Shown here: piece by piece, positions 44,032 through 50,205 of the stretch | Layout: each line of letters begins with the position of its first letter | How positions within the stretch are numbered: position 1 is the stretch's first letter | NCBI GenBank assembly: GCA_030018455.1 | Contig: JASEFU010000010.1 | Coordinates: 1 to 50,205 of the forward strand | Reading direction: 5' to 3' | DNA from: Dehalococcoidia bacterium | GTDB taxonomy: Bacteria > Chloroflexota > Dehalococcoidia > DSTF01 > JALHUB01 | Length of the DNA stretch: 50,205 nucleotides | Notes under the pieces: generated by a model | What the model saw: only the letters and a program-made list of their open reading frames with translations | What the model was told of the DNA's origin: nothing | The model's database searches: none | Program-made: the position numbers and the translations under genes

Positions 44032-44967
44032 CTATCCTTCGGTCAGGGAGCGGTCCCAGCTTCGCGCCGGCAGATCGAATCCGCCTGCGTCATCGGGCGC
44101 CGGCAGGTCGAGACCGCGCATGCCGGGTCCCATCATCCTCGGCCCGACGCCGCGAAACCAGCCATGACCGCCTCTGCCTCCAAAGAACGGAAGCATGCCG
44201 CAGCCGCCGCCCTTGATCACGGCGCGCAGGTTGCCGTCGACGGAGACGACCGCCACGCGGTCTCCGCTCTCAAACGCGCCGAGGTCGTTGGGGCGGAGCA
44301 GCACGTCGTCGCCTATGGTGTACGTCTGGGACCCGCCGGCGTTCAGGTCGACCGTAATCTTTGCGGCGCCGGCGTCGACCGCGCTCACCGTGCCCAGATC
44401 GACGCTGACGGTGTGGCTCTCGCCGTCCTTATCGGTGAGCTGGAAAGAGCCGCCGAGGATGTGGCTGTAAAGCTCGTCCCTGGGGATATCGTTCAGCTCC
44501 GGCAGGAACGGGTGAGCCTCAGGCAGCGGCTCGGGCCTTGCCTCTAGGGTAACAGTAACGTCCTGGGCGGCGCCCTCCCTGAGGATCGACAGCGTGAGCG
44601 TGTCGCCGGCGTTCTTGTCCCTGATGGCGGCGAGCAGCGCTTTCATGTCGTCGACCGCGGCGCCGTCGACCGCCGTAATCACGTCGCCGCGCTGCAGCCC
44701 CGCCTTGTCCGCCGGGCTATCGGCGATGACGGCGGCGATGGTAAGGCCGTCGGAAGTCAGCCTGACCTGCGCGCCCAGCCACGGCGCCTCGTCGACGTCC
44801 GTCTCCTGCCCGGCGACGGCGGCGGAGAAGATATCGTCCTGCCCCGTCGAGGCGGCAAGGGCGCTCGTCGAGCCGCCGCCGCTCCAGGCCCTGATTCCCA
44901 GGGCCGCGCCGGTCGCTATCGTTAGTACGGCCCCGATAAGCGCTACCGCCAGGATAGGTCTCTTCAC
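44032..44967 (-). CDS. Membrane-anchored PDZ-domain protein without protease domain
   Basis: 311 residues from a GTG with AAAGGAG upstream. An N-terminal membrane anchor (about 5-24) precedes a PDZ domain (about 62-140: PWLGAQVRLTSDGL, SPADKAGLQRGDVITAVDGA). A beta-rich domain (about 165-255, SHTVSVDLGTVSAVDAGAAK) and a Gly/Met/Arg-rich tail follow. No HtrA catalytic triad is present, so it is a binding or scaffold protein outside the membrane. It is divergent from the two-component genes and may share their regulation. Confidence 0.78.
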   Translation of the reverse strand: MKRPILAVALIGAVLTIATGAALGIRAWSGGGSTSALAASTGQDDIFSAAVAGQETDVDEAPWLGAQVRLTSDGLTIAAVIADSPADKAGLQRGDVITAVDGAAVDDMKALLAAIRDKNAGDTLTLSILREGAAQDVTVTLEARPEPLPEAHPFLPELNDIPRDELYSHILGGSFQLTDKDGESHTVSVDLGTVSAVDAGAAKITVDLNAGGSQTYTIGDDVLLRPNDLGAFESGDRVAVVSVDGNLRAVIKGGGCGMLPFFGGRGGHGWFRGVGPRMMGPGMRGLDLPAPDDAGGFDLPARSWDRSLTEG

Positions 44968-45051
44968 ACCCCTTCTCCTTTCACTACATCCGCTTCAATG
45001 CTGCCATGGTAGCCGGCGGGTCTTAAAGTAAGCTTGGAAAATAGTTAGAAT

Positions 45052-45086
45052 TCTTTAATGTATCTTTAATCTTTGCCCTTTATCAT
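45052..45086 (+). promoter_or_regulatory. Promoter with response-regulator-type direct repeats
   Basis: Two TCTTTAAT repeats exactly 11 bp apart (45052-45059, 45063-45070) lie over the -35 region of a TATCAT -10 (45081-45086). This is the layout used by PhoB/OmpR-type activators. It suggests autoregulation of the response regulator, and perhaps control of the divergent PDZ gene. Confidence 0.5.
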
Positions 45087-45115
45087 TCATGTCGCCTGCC
45101 GGCCTGGAGGAGCGC

Positions 45116-45799
45116 ATGTACATCCTTGTCGTCGAAGACGAACGCCGCCTGGCGCGGGCGATCTACCGGCTTCTCGAAGAGGAGGGGCACACGGTCGATC
45201 TCGCGCACGACGGCGAAGAGGGGCTGGCCCTCGCCCTCGACGGCTCGCACGACGTGATCGTTCTCGACGTGCTGATGCCGCAGATGAACGGCCTGGAGGT
45301 CTGCCGCGCCATACGGAACAACCGCATCGACACGCCGATCCTGCTCCTGACCGCGCTCGACAGCGTCGAAGACAAGGTGAGGGGGCTTGACGCCGGCGCC
45401 GACGACTACCTTCCGAAGCCGTTCGCGTTTCAGGAGCTGCTGGCCCGGCTGCGCGCCCTCGGCCGGCGCAAGGTGCGCGATCACGAGCCGTCGCTCCTCC
45501 AGGTTGGCGACCTGACGCTCGACCTGAGAAGGCGCCGGGCGCAACGGGCCGGGCGCAACATAGAGCTGAGCCCGAAGGAGTTTGCCCTCCTCGAATACCT
45601 CATGCGCAACGAGGGCCGGGTGCTGACCCGCTCCCAGATCCTCGACCACCTCTGGGGGTACGACTACACGGTGGAGTCCAACCTGGTCGACGTGTACATC
45701 TCCTACCTTCGCCAGAAGCTCGACCACGGCCGGCCGGACAAGCTGATCCGGACGGTGCGGGGAATCGGCTACGCTCTGGAGGCAGACCGTGTTCACTAG
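45116..45799 (+). CDS. OmpR-family response regulator
   Basis: 227 residues. The receiver domain has the acidic VVEDE pocket, phospho-acceptor Asp51 (VLDVLMPQ), the LTA switch threonine and the KPF lysine. The C-terminal winged-helix domain (about 130-222) has SPKEFALLEYLMRNEGRVLT and RTVRGIGYAL. The ATG at 45116 (MYILVVEDE) has GGAGG upstream; a longer start lies inside the promoter. It overlaps the sensor kinase gene by 11 bp. Confidence 0.94.
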   Translation: MYILVVEDERRLARAIYRLLEEEGHTVDLAHDGEEGLALALDGSHDVIVLDVLMPQMNGLEVCRAIRNNRIDTPILLLTALDSVEDKVRGLDAGADDYLPKPFAFQELLARLRALGRRKVRDHEPSLLQVGDLTLDLRRRRAQRAGRNIELSPKEFALLEYLMRNEGRVLTRSQILDHLWGYDYTVESNLVDVYISYLRQKLDHGRPDKLIRTVRGIGYALEADRVH

Positions 45800-47066
45800 G
45801 GCGCGCTGGAAGCTGACGCTCGCCTTCGCCGGGGCGCTGGCCGTCATCCTGGCGCTCACGGGCACCGCCGTCTATCTGAGTGTCCGCGCCACGCTGTACA
45901 ACCGCGTGAACGACGATCTGAAGGCGCGGCTCGAGCGGGAGGTCCCGCCGCTAGCGGCGCGTCTCGTCAACGCTTCGCGGATGGGTCAGCCCTTTCACCA
46001 GATACCCATCGGCCCCTCTTCGGCGGCGGCAGGCTACTTCTATGCCCTGGTCGGAGAGGACAGGGCTGTCGTCGTCAGCTCCACTTCCGTTCAGCCGCAA
46101 GACCTGGCGGGCGCAGAAGCCGAGCAGCGCGCGCTGACGCAGGGTTCGACCTTCGTGGATGTCGAGTCGTCGGAAGGAGACACCCTGCGCATCTACGTCA
46201 GAGCCGTGCGCGGCCCCGGCGGACAGAACCTCTTCCTCGAAGTCGGGCGGAGCATCGAGCCGGAGCAGACGCTTTTGCGCGGCCTGCTCTTCGTTCTCGT
46301 CGCCGGCGGGGGCGCGGGCCTTGTGCTGGCGTTGATTGGAGGGTTCTTCATCGCCGGCCGCGCCCTGCGCCCGATTCAGGCGGCCATGGACCGTCAGAAC
46401 ACCTTCGTCGCAGATGCCTCTCACGAGCTGCGCACGCCCCTCGCCCTCATCCGCGCCAGCGCCGAACTGCTTCAGCGCCACCGGGACGATACCGTGCAGG
46501 CGAACATGGAATCGGTCGACGACATAATCTGCGAGACCGACCGGCTGAGCAATCTCGTCGGCCGGATGTTGAGCCTGGCGCGCGCCGATGCCGGCCAGGC
46601 GCCGCTGGAGTTGACGGACGTGGACATGCGGGAGCTAACGGAGGACGTCGTTCGGCAGGCGCGGAAGCTGTGCGGGCCGGAGCGAATACCGCTCGACGTG
46701 CCGGCGGACGGGCCGTTGACGGTGAGGGGCGACGCGTCGCGGCTGCGCGAGCTTCTGTTTATCCTGCTCGATAACGCGATCAAGTACGGCGACGCGCGGG
46801 AGCCGGTCGGCGTCACCCTCCACCAAAGCGACGGCAAGCTACTGCTTCGCGTCTCCGATAAGGGGCAGGGCATCCCCGAGCACGCCCTGCCGCGGGTCTT
46901 CGACCGCTTCTACCGCGTCGACAAGGCGCGCTCCCGCGAGAAAGGCGGCGCCGGGCTGGGCCTCGCCATCGCCAGGTGGATCGTCGAGGCGCATGGGGGG
47001 ACGATACGAATCGACAGCGTCGAGGGAGAGGGCACCTCCGTCACCGTCGAGCTGCCGGCGGCTTAG
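45789..47066 (+). CDS. Sensor histidine kinase
   Basis: 425 residues from a GTG. Two membrane helices (about 8-28 and 164-186) enclose an extracytoplasmic sensor domain of about 135 residues. The HisKA helix pair has phospho-acceptor H212 in DASHELRTPLALIRAS. The ATPase domain has the N-box LLFILLDNAIKYGD, the G1 box VSDKGQGIPEH and the G2 box GGAGLGLAIARWIV. It is the partner of the preceding regulator. The HAMP domain is short or absent. Confidence 0.93.
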   Translation: MFTRARWKLTLAFAGALAVILALTGTAVYLSVRATLYNRVNDDLKARLEREVPPLAARLVNASRMGQPFHQIPIGPSSAAAGYFYALVGEDRAVVVSSTSVQPQDLAGAEAEQRALTQGSTFVDVESSEGDTLRIYVRAVRGPGGQNLFLEVGRSIEPEQTLLRGLLFVLVAGGGAGLVLALIGGFFIAGRALRPIQAAMDRQNTFVADASHELRTPLALIRASAELLQRHRDDTVQANMESVDDIICETDRLSNLVGRMLSLARADAGQAPLELTDVDMRELTEDVVRQARKLCGPERIPLDVPADGPLTVRGDASRLRELLFILLDNAIKYGDAREPVGVTLHQSDGKLLLRVSDKGQGIPEHALPRVFDRFYRVDKARSREKGGAGLGLAIARWIVEAHGGTIRIDSVEGEGTSVTVELPAA

Positions 47067-47074
47067 AGGCGCCC

Positions 47075-47509
47075 TCAGGGGCCGATGTGCGTGAAGCGGG
47101 TCGATACGAAGGCGTCGAAGTACTGCGTCCCCGAGGCCGACGCCGTCAGCCCCGCCTGCGGGCCGAGCCGGACGAAATCGAGCAGGTAGGCGCTCGTGTT
47201 CAGGTTGTTGAGTGACTGGCGGAATGAGCCGTCGACGTAGAAGCGGAACGGCACGCTCGCGCCCGACTGCCAGGCGATTTCGATGGAGTGGGGGGTGTTG
47301 TTGGCGATAGTGAACCAGCTTGTGGTGGATGTGCCGCCGGCGCGGGCGACCGTTGCGCGCACCTGGTAGGTGCCGCCGCGCGCGTTCTGGCGTCTGTACT
47401 CAACGCTGAAGATATTGGTCCCGGCGGCGTTGAAGCCGGCGAATATGGTTTGTTGCTGGTTGTTGCCGGTGAGCGCGCCGTTGGGGTTGAAGTAGAAGCG
47501 CGCGTGGTA
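47075..47509 (-). repeat. Copy A of a 435-bp near-identical repeat
   Basis: Codes the C-terminal part of the subtilisin's lectin-like domain. It aligns without gaps to 49771-50205 (offset 2696). Outside the last 21 bp at the stop end, only four differences occur in 414 bp, and all appear synonymous. Confidence 0.9.
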
Positions 47510-49195
47510 TGATGTCTCGGCCGCGGGCGAACCGTCGGTCACGTACATCGCCGCCGTGCCGCTGGTCGCCGCCTGCATTCCCTTCGTTCCAAAGATTGCC
47601 GCCTCCGCCGATACGCTGAGATCGCCGCCGTTCGTCTCCGCTGAAGTCCATGCGCTGAAGTTGCCGGACTCGAAGCCGTCCGCGAAGACGGGATCGACGA
47701 CAGGGGTCGCCGTCGGTGGAGGAGGAGTCGCCGTGGGGTCGGGGATCACGGAAGGAATCGGTACCGGCGTGGGGGTAGCCCCCGGCGGAGACGATAGCCA
47801 CTTGTATGAGGCGTAGACGTCGGGCAGCCCGTACCCGTAGATGTTGTCGGGGCCGGCGTCGCCCAGGTCGGCCGCTCCATTCAAAAGCGCCTGCCGCTGC
47901 TGCTCTGCGGTCAGGCCGGGGTAGGCATCGAGCAGCAGCGCGAGCGCCCCCGCGACGTGCGGAGCGGCCACCGATGTGCCGGTCGCGTCATAGTACAGGC
48001 CATACCTGTCGGTCGTCCTGATGTTCACTCCGGGCGCTACAACCTCGGGATAGATGCTCGTTTGTTCGCCGCAAGCGGACGGGCCGCGGCTGCTGGAGGC
48101 GTACAGCAGGCGGTTATCGTCCACAGCGCCGACGGCGAACGCCTCCGGGTTGTTGGCGGGACTGACGCTCGACGATGCGTTCGGCCCGTAGTTGCCGCCG
48201 GCGAAAACGGGGACGATGCCCGCGGCCAGCAGCGCCTGTAAATCGAGCTGGAATTCAAGGCTGCACCCGGGGCTGCCGTACGACCACGAGTTGTTGACGA
48301 CGTGGGGCGCGTCCGCGGTGCCGGGGTTGCCGTCGGGATCGAGCAGCCACTGGAACCCCTGATGGATCGCCGTGGCGGTCGCTGAGCCCTGGTCGTTAAA
48401 GATCTTGACGGCGACCCATGTCGCCTCCGGCGCCACGCCGATCGCCGTCCCGCCGGCGTCGCCGCCGACCATCACCCCCATCGTCCACGTCCCGTGCCCG
48501 CTGAGGTCCGCCGGACTTGTCGGATGCTGGCCGTAAGGGTCGTACCAGCTATTCGTCCCGCCGCGCCATTTCGAAATGAGGTCGGGATGGTTCACGTCGA
48601 CGCCCGTATCCATATTGGCGACGACGATACCCTGTCCGCGCCAGCCGAGGGCCCACAGAGCGGGCGCGTTCACCAGCGCTACGTTCGGCTCCGGCTCGCC
48701 CGCCGCCGCTGGCGACGCGGGGACGACGTCGATCTCGTCCGGCGTTATGCTTGCGACCTCCGGGCGGGCGGCCAGCTCCTCGATGACGTCTTTCGTGGCC
48801 GTTACCGCCAGCCCGTTAAACACCCAGAAGTCGGTCGCCCGCGCCACCTTCCCCTGCAGCGCCCGCGCCAGCAGGAGGCCCTTGAGCCCGCGTTGAGTCG
48901 CCGCCGCCTTGTCCTTCAGCCTCCGCTCGACCTCTCGAAGACGGGCCGGCCGGTTCGCGCTTTTCACTTGGTCGAGGTCGGCCTGCTCACGAAGCGTTAC
49001 GATCACCGATATCATCCCATCGGGCGGCAGCGCGCGCAGCGCCGACTCCACTGCCGGCGCGACGCGGGCCGTCGCCTGCGGGTGGGCATCGTCGCCGGTC
49101 TGCGCCGCCGTGAGGCTCGCCCGCCCGGCGAGCGCCATCAGGAAGACGAGCAGCGGCGCCATTGTAGCTGCCGCCAACAGGATCCGCTTTTTCAT
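47075..49195 (-). CDS. Secreted S8 (subtilisin-type) protease with C-terminal lectin-like domain
   Basis: 706 residues: signal peptide (1-32), an I9-like propeptide (about 60-160), a subtilase catalytic domain (about 170-465) with Asp196 (NMDTGVDVNHPD), His234 (GHGTWTMG), oxyanion Asn335 (FAGGN) and Ser408 (GTSVAAPHVAG), a Pro/Thr linker (about 470-502) and a concanavalin-like domain (about 503-706, VFADGFESGNFSAW). The protease acts outside the cell. The tail likely binds a surface or a glycan. The ATG at 49195 is chosen; a GTG 24 bp upstream is less likely. The last 435 bp are nearly repeated in a second gene downstream. Confidence 0.9.
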   Translation of the reverse strand: MKKRILLAAATMAPLLVFLMALAGRASLTAAQTGDDAHPQATARVAPAVESALRALPPDGMISVIVTLREQADLDQVKSANRPARLREVERRLKDKAAATQRGLKGLLLARALQGKVARATDFWVFNGLAVTATKDVIEELAARPEVASITPDEIDVVPASPAAAGEPEPNVALVNAPALWALGWRGQGIVVANMDTGVDVNHPDLISKWRGGTNSWYDPYGQHPTSPADLSGHGTWTMGVMVGGDAGGTAIGVAPEATWVAVKIFNDQGSATATAIHQGFQWLLDPDGNPGTADAPHVVNNSWSYGSPGCSLEFQLDLQALLAAGIVPVFAGGNYGPNASSSVSPANNPEAFAVGAVDDNRLLYASSSRGPSACGEQTSIYPEVVAPGVNIRTTDRYGLYYDATGTSVAAPHVAGALALLLDAYPGLTAEQQRQALLNGAADLGDAGPDNIYGYGLPDVYASYKWLSSPPGATPTPVPIPSVIPDPTATPPPPTATPVVDPVFADGFESGNFSAWTSAETNGGDLSVSAEAAIFGTKGMQAATSGTAAMYVTDGSPAAETSYHARFYFNPNGALTGNNQQQTIFAGFNAAGTNIFSVEYRRQNARGGTYQVRATVARAGGTSTTSWFTIANNTPHSIEIAWQSGASVPFRFYVDGSFRQSLNNLNTSAYLLDFVRLGPQAGLTASASGTQYFDAFVSTRFTHIGP

Positions 49196-49215
49196 GGGAG
49201 TTCCCTTTTGTGACT

Positions 49216-49698
49216 TCACTTCGCGATCAGGTGCTCGAGCCGCACGTCGCCGATGACGACGGTGACGGCGGACCCCGGCTTCACCGAGTTCTCAACGTTG
49301 GGGTAGAGGATGAAGTAGGTCTGGCCCGTCTCCGGACGCGTTTCCTCCGGAGCCTGCTGGGAGGGGAGCGTTTTCCCGCTCTCCTCGGCGATCAGTGTGG
49401 GCGCTTCCGCGCCCGGGCCGAGCACCTGCGCCGCCTTCGCCGCGTCCGTCACCTGGTAGCGCAGGTCTACGAGCCCTCCGCCGGCGGTGACGGCGACGAG
49501 GGTGATGCGGATGCCGTATTCCTCCTCGAGCGCGGCCGCGCCCGAAGGCTCCGGCTGCTCCTTGCCGGCCTCGCCCGAGCCGCACGCCACGCCCAGCGCA
49601 AGCGCCAGCGCGACGATGAAGATCAACGGGCCGTGCGGCGTTCCCCTCCTGACTGACGCATCCCTCCCCTGTGTGCTGTCTTCCGTTATCTCTCTCAC
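49216..49698 (-). CDS. Lipoprotein, family not recognised
   Basis: 160 residues. A basic N-terminus of about 24 residues and a hydrophobic run end in a lipobox cysteine (LGVACGSG). The mature part has a Glu/Pro/Gln linker and a beta-rich domain (about 65-160) with EYGIRITLVAVTAGGGLVDL and PGSAVTVVIGDVRLEHLIAK. No family match comes to mind. It ends 20 bp before the subtilisin start on the same strand, so the two are probably co-transcribed. Confidence 0.65.
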   Translation of the reverse strand: MREITEDSTQGRDASVRRGTPHGPLIFIVALALALGVACGSGEAGKEQPEPSGAAALEEEYGIRITLVAVTAGGGLVDLRYQVTDAAKAAQVLGPGAEAPTLIAEESGKTLPSQQAPEETRPETGQTYFILYPNVENSVKPGSAVTVVIGDVRLEHLIAK

Positions 49699-49770
49699 CC
49701 AGACCTCGTTTGTTCGGGAGGGGGCCAGGAGGCGGGTCCCGGCCCCCTCATGCGTTGCTGTTGTCGTCGC

Positions 49771-50205
49771 TTACGGCCCGATGTAAGTGTTGCGGGTCGA
49801 TACGAAGGCGTCGAAGTACTGCGTCCCCGAGGCCGACGCCGTCAGCCCTGCCTGCGGGCCGAGCCGGACGAAATCGAGCAGGTAGGCGCTCGTGTTCAGG
49901 TTGTTGAGTGACTGGCGGAATGAGCCGTCGACGTAGAAGCGGAACGGCACGCTCGCGCCCGACTGCCAGGCGATTTCGATGGAGTGGGGGGTGTTGTTGG
50001 CGATAGTGAACCAGCTTGTGGTGGATGTGCCGCCGGCGCGGGCGACCGTTGCGCGCACCTGGTAGGTGCCGCCGCGCGCGTTCTGGCGTCTGTACTCGAC
50101 GCTGAAGATATTGGTTCCGGCGGCGTTGAAGCCGGCGAATATGGTCTGTTGCTGGTTGTTGCCGGTGAGCGCGCCGTTGGGGTTGAAGTAGAAGCGCGCG
50201 TGGTA
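49771..50205 (-). CDS. C-terminal end of a second gene with the same lectin-like domain
   Basis: Open to the window edge, so only the last 144 codons are seen. The protein sequence is identical to the end of the subtilisin up to the STR tripeptide; the final residues are NTYIGP instead of FTHIGP. The upstream part is unknown; it could be another protease or a different protein with the same tail. It lies 72 bp ahead of the lipoprotein start on the same strand. Confidence 0.8.
   Translation of the reverse strand, partial: YHARFYFNPNGALTGNNQQQTIFAGFNAAGTNIFSVEYRRQNARGGTYQVRATVARAGGTSTTSWFTIANNTPHSIEIAWQSGASVPFRFYVDGSFRQSLNNLNTSAYLLDFVRLGPQAGLTASASGTQYFDAFVSTRNTYIGP
49771..50205 (-). repeat. 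Copy B of the 435-bp near-identical repeat
   Basis: Partner of 47075-47509. The match still holds at the window edge, so the full repeat is longer than what is seen here. Confidence 0.9.

Overview
The window is about 50 kb of high-GC, tightly packed bacterial chromosome. The gene content suggests a Chloroflexota bacterium, perhaps Dehalococcoidia-like. This is inferred from gene content only, with no marker phylogeny. The pointers are a heliorhodopsin, a bacterial myo-inositol-1-phosphate synthase next to two LpxL/PatA-type acyltransferases, a large tandem BadF/HgdC-type activase with its partner, a short EF-Ts and IF-2, and many TTG/GTG starts. No lipopolysaccharide or outer-membrane assembly gene is visible, and heliorhodopsins are known mainly from monoderms, so a single-membrane envelope is likely.

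Layout. (1) 1-4.6 kb, minus: ino1, two acyltransferases, argS (cut by the window edge) and a tiny zinc-finger gene. (2) 4.6-5.7 kb: gene remnants and a small surface-anchored-looking protein. (3) 5.7-10.8 kb, minus: truB, rbfA, infB, rnpM/ylxR and nusA, with a promoter and a premature terminator in the nusA leader but no rimP. (4) 10.8-11.6 kb, plus: a methyltransferase. (5) 11.6-21.7 kb, minus: a run that reads rpsB, tsf, pyrH, frr, uppS, cdsA, dxr, rseP, ispG, a small membrane protein and proS. It joins translation to isoprenoid and phospholipid precursor synthesis.

(6) 21.8-26.1 kb, plus: FmdB-type zinc ribbon, dtd, an L,D-transpeptidase, the two subunits of a 3-oxoacid CoA-transferase, a heliorhodopsin and a GYD-domain protein. 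(7) 26.1-31.9 kb, minus: an activase/dehydratase-like pair of the 2-hydroxyacyl-CoA dehydratase superfamily, followed in the same operon by a HicB-like/DinB-like fusion. (8) 32-40.4 kb: small membrane proteins, a LysM protein, a large PAS-PAS-GGDEF-GAF-HD-GYP cyclic-di-GMP protein, a YggT-like protein, a secreted cysteine-rich protein with a leaderless-type promoter, and two neighbours that share a C-terminal zinc ribbon.

(9) 40.4-43.9 kb, plus: a polar amino-acid ABC transporter (binding protein, permease, ATPase) and an SDR oxidoreductase. (10) 44-47.1 kb: a PDZ protein divergent from an OmpR-type response regulator and histidine kinase. (11) 47.1-50.2 kb, minus: a secreted subtilisin with a lectin-like tail, a lipoprotein, and the end of another gene whose last 435 bp nearly duplicate the subtilisin tail.

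The items most worth a second look are the heliorhodopsin and its neighbours, the inositol-lipid cluster, the nusA leader attenuator without rimP, the HicB-DinB fusion in the activase operon, and the duplicated lectin-like module. No CRISPR array, tRNA, rRNA or complete insertion sequence was recognised.
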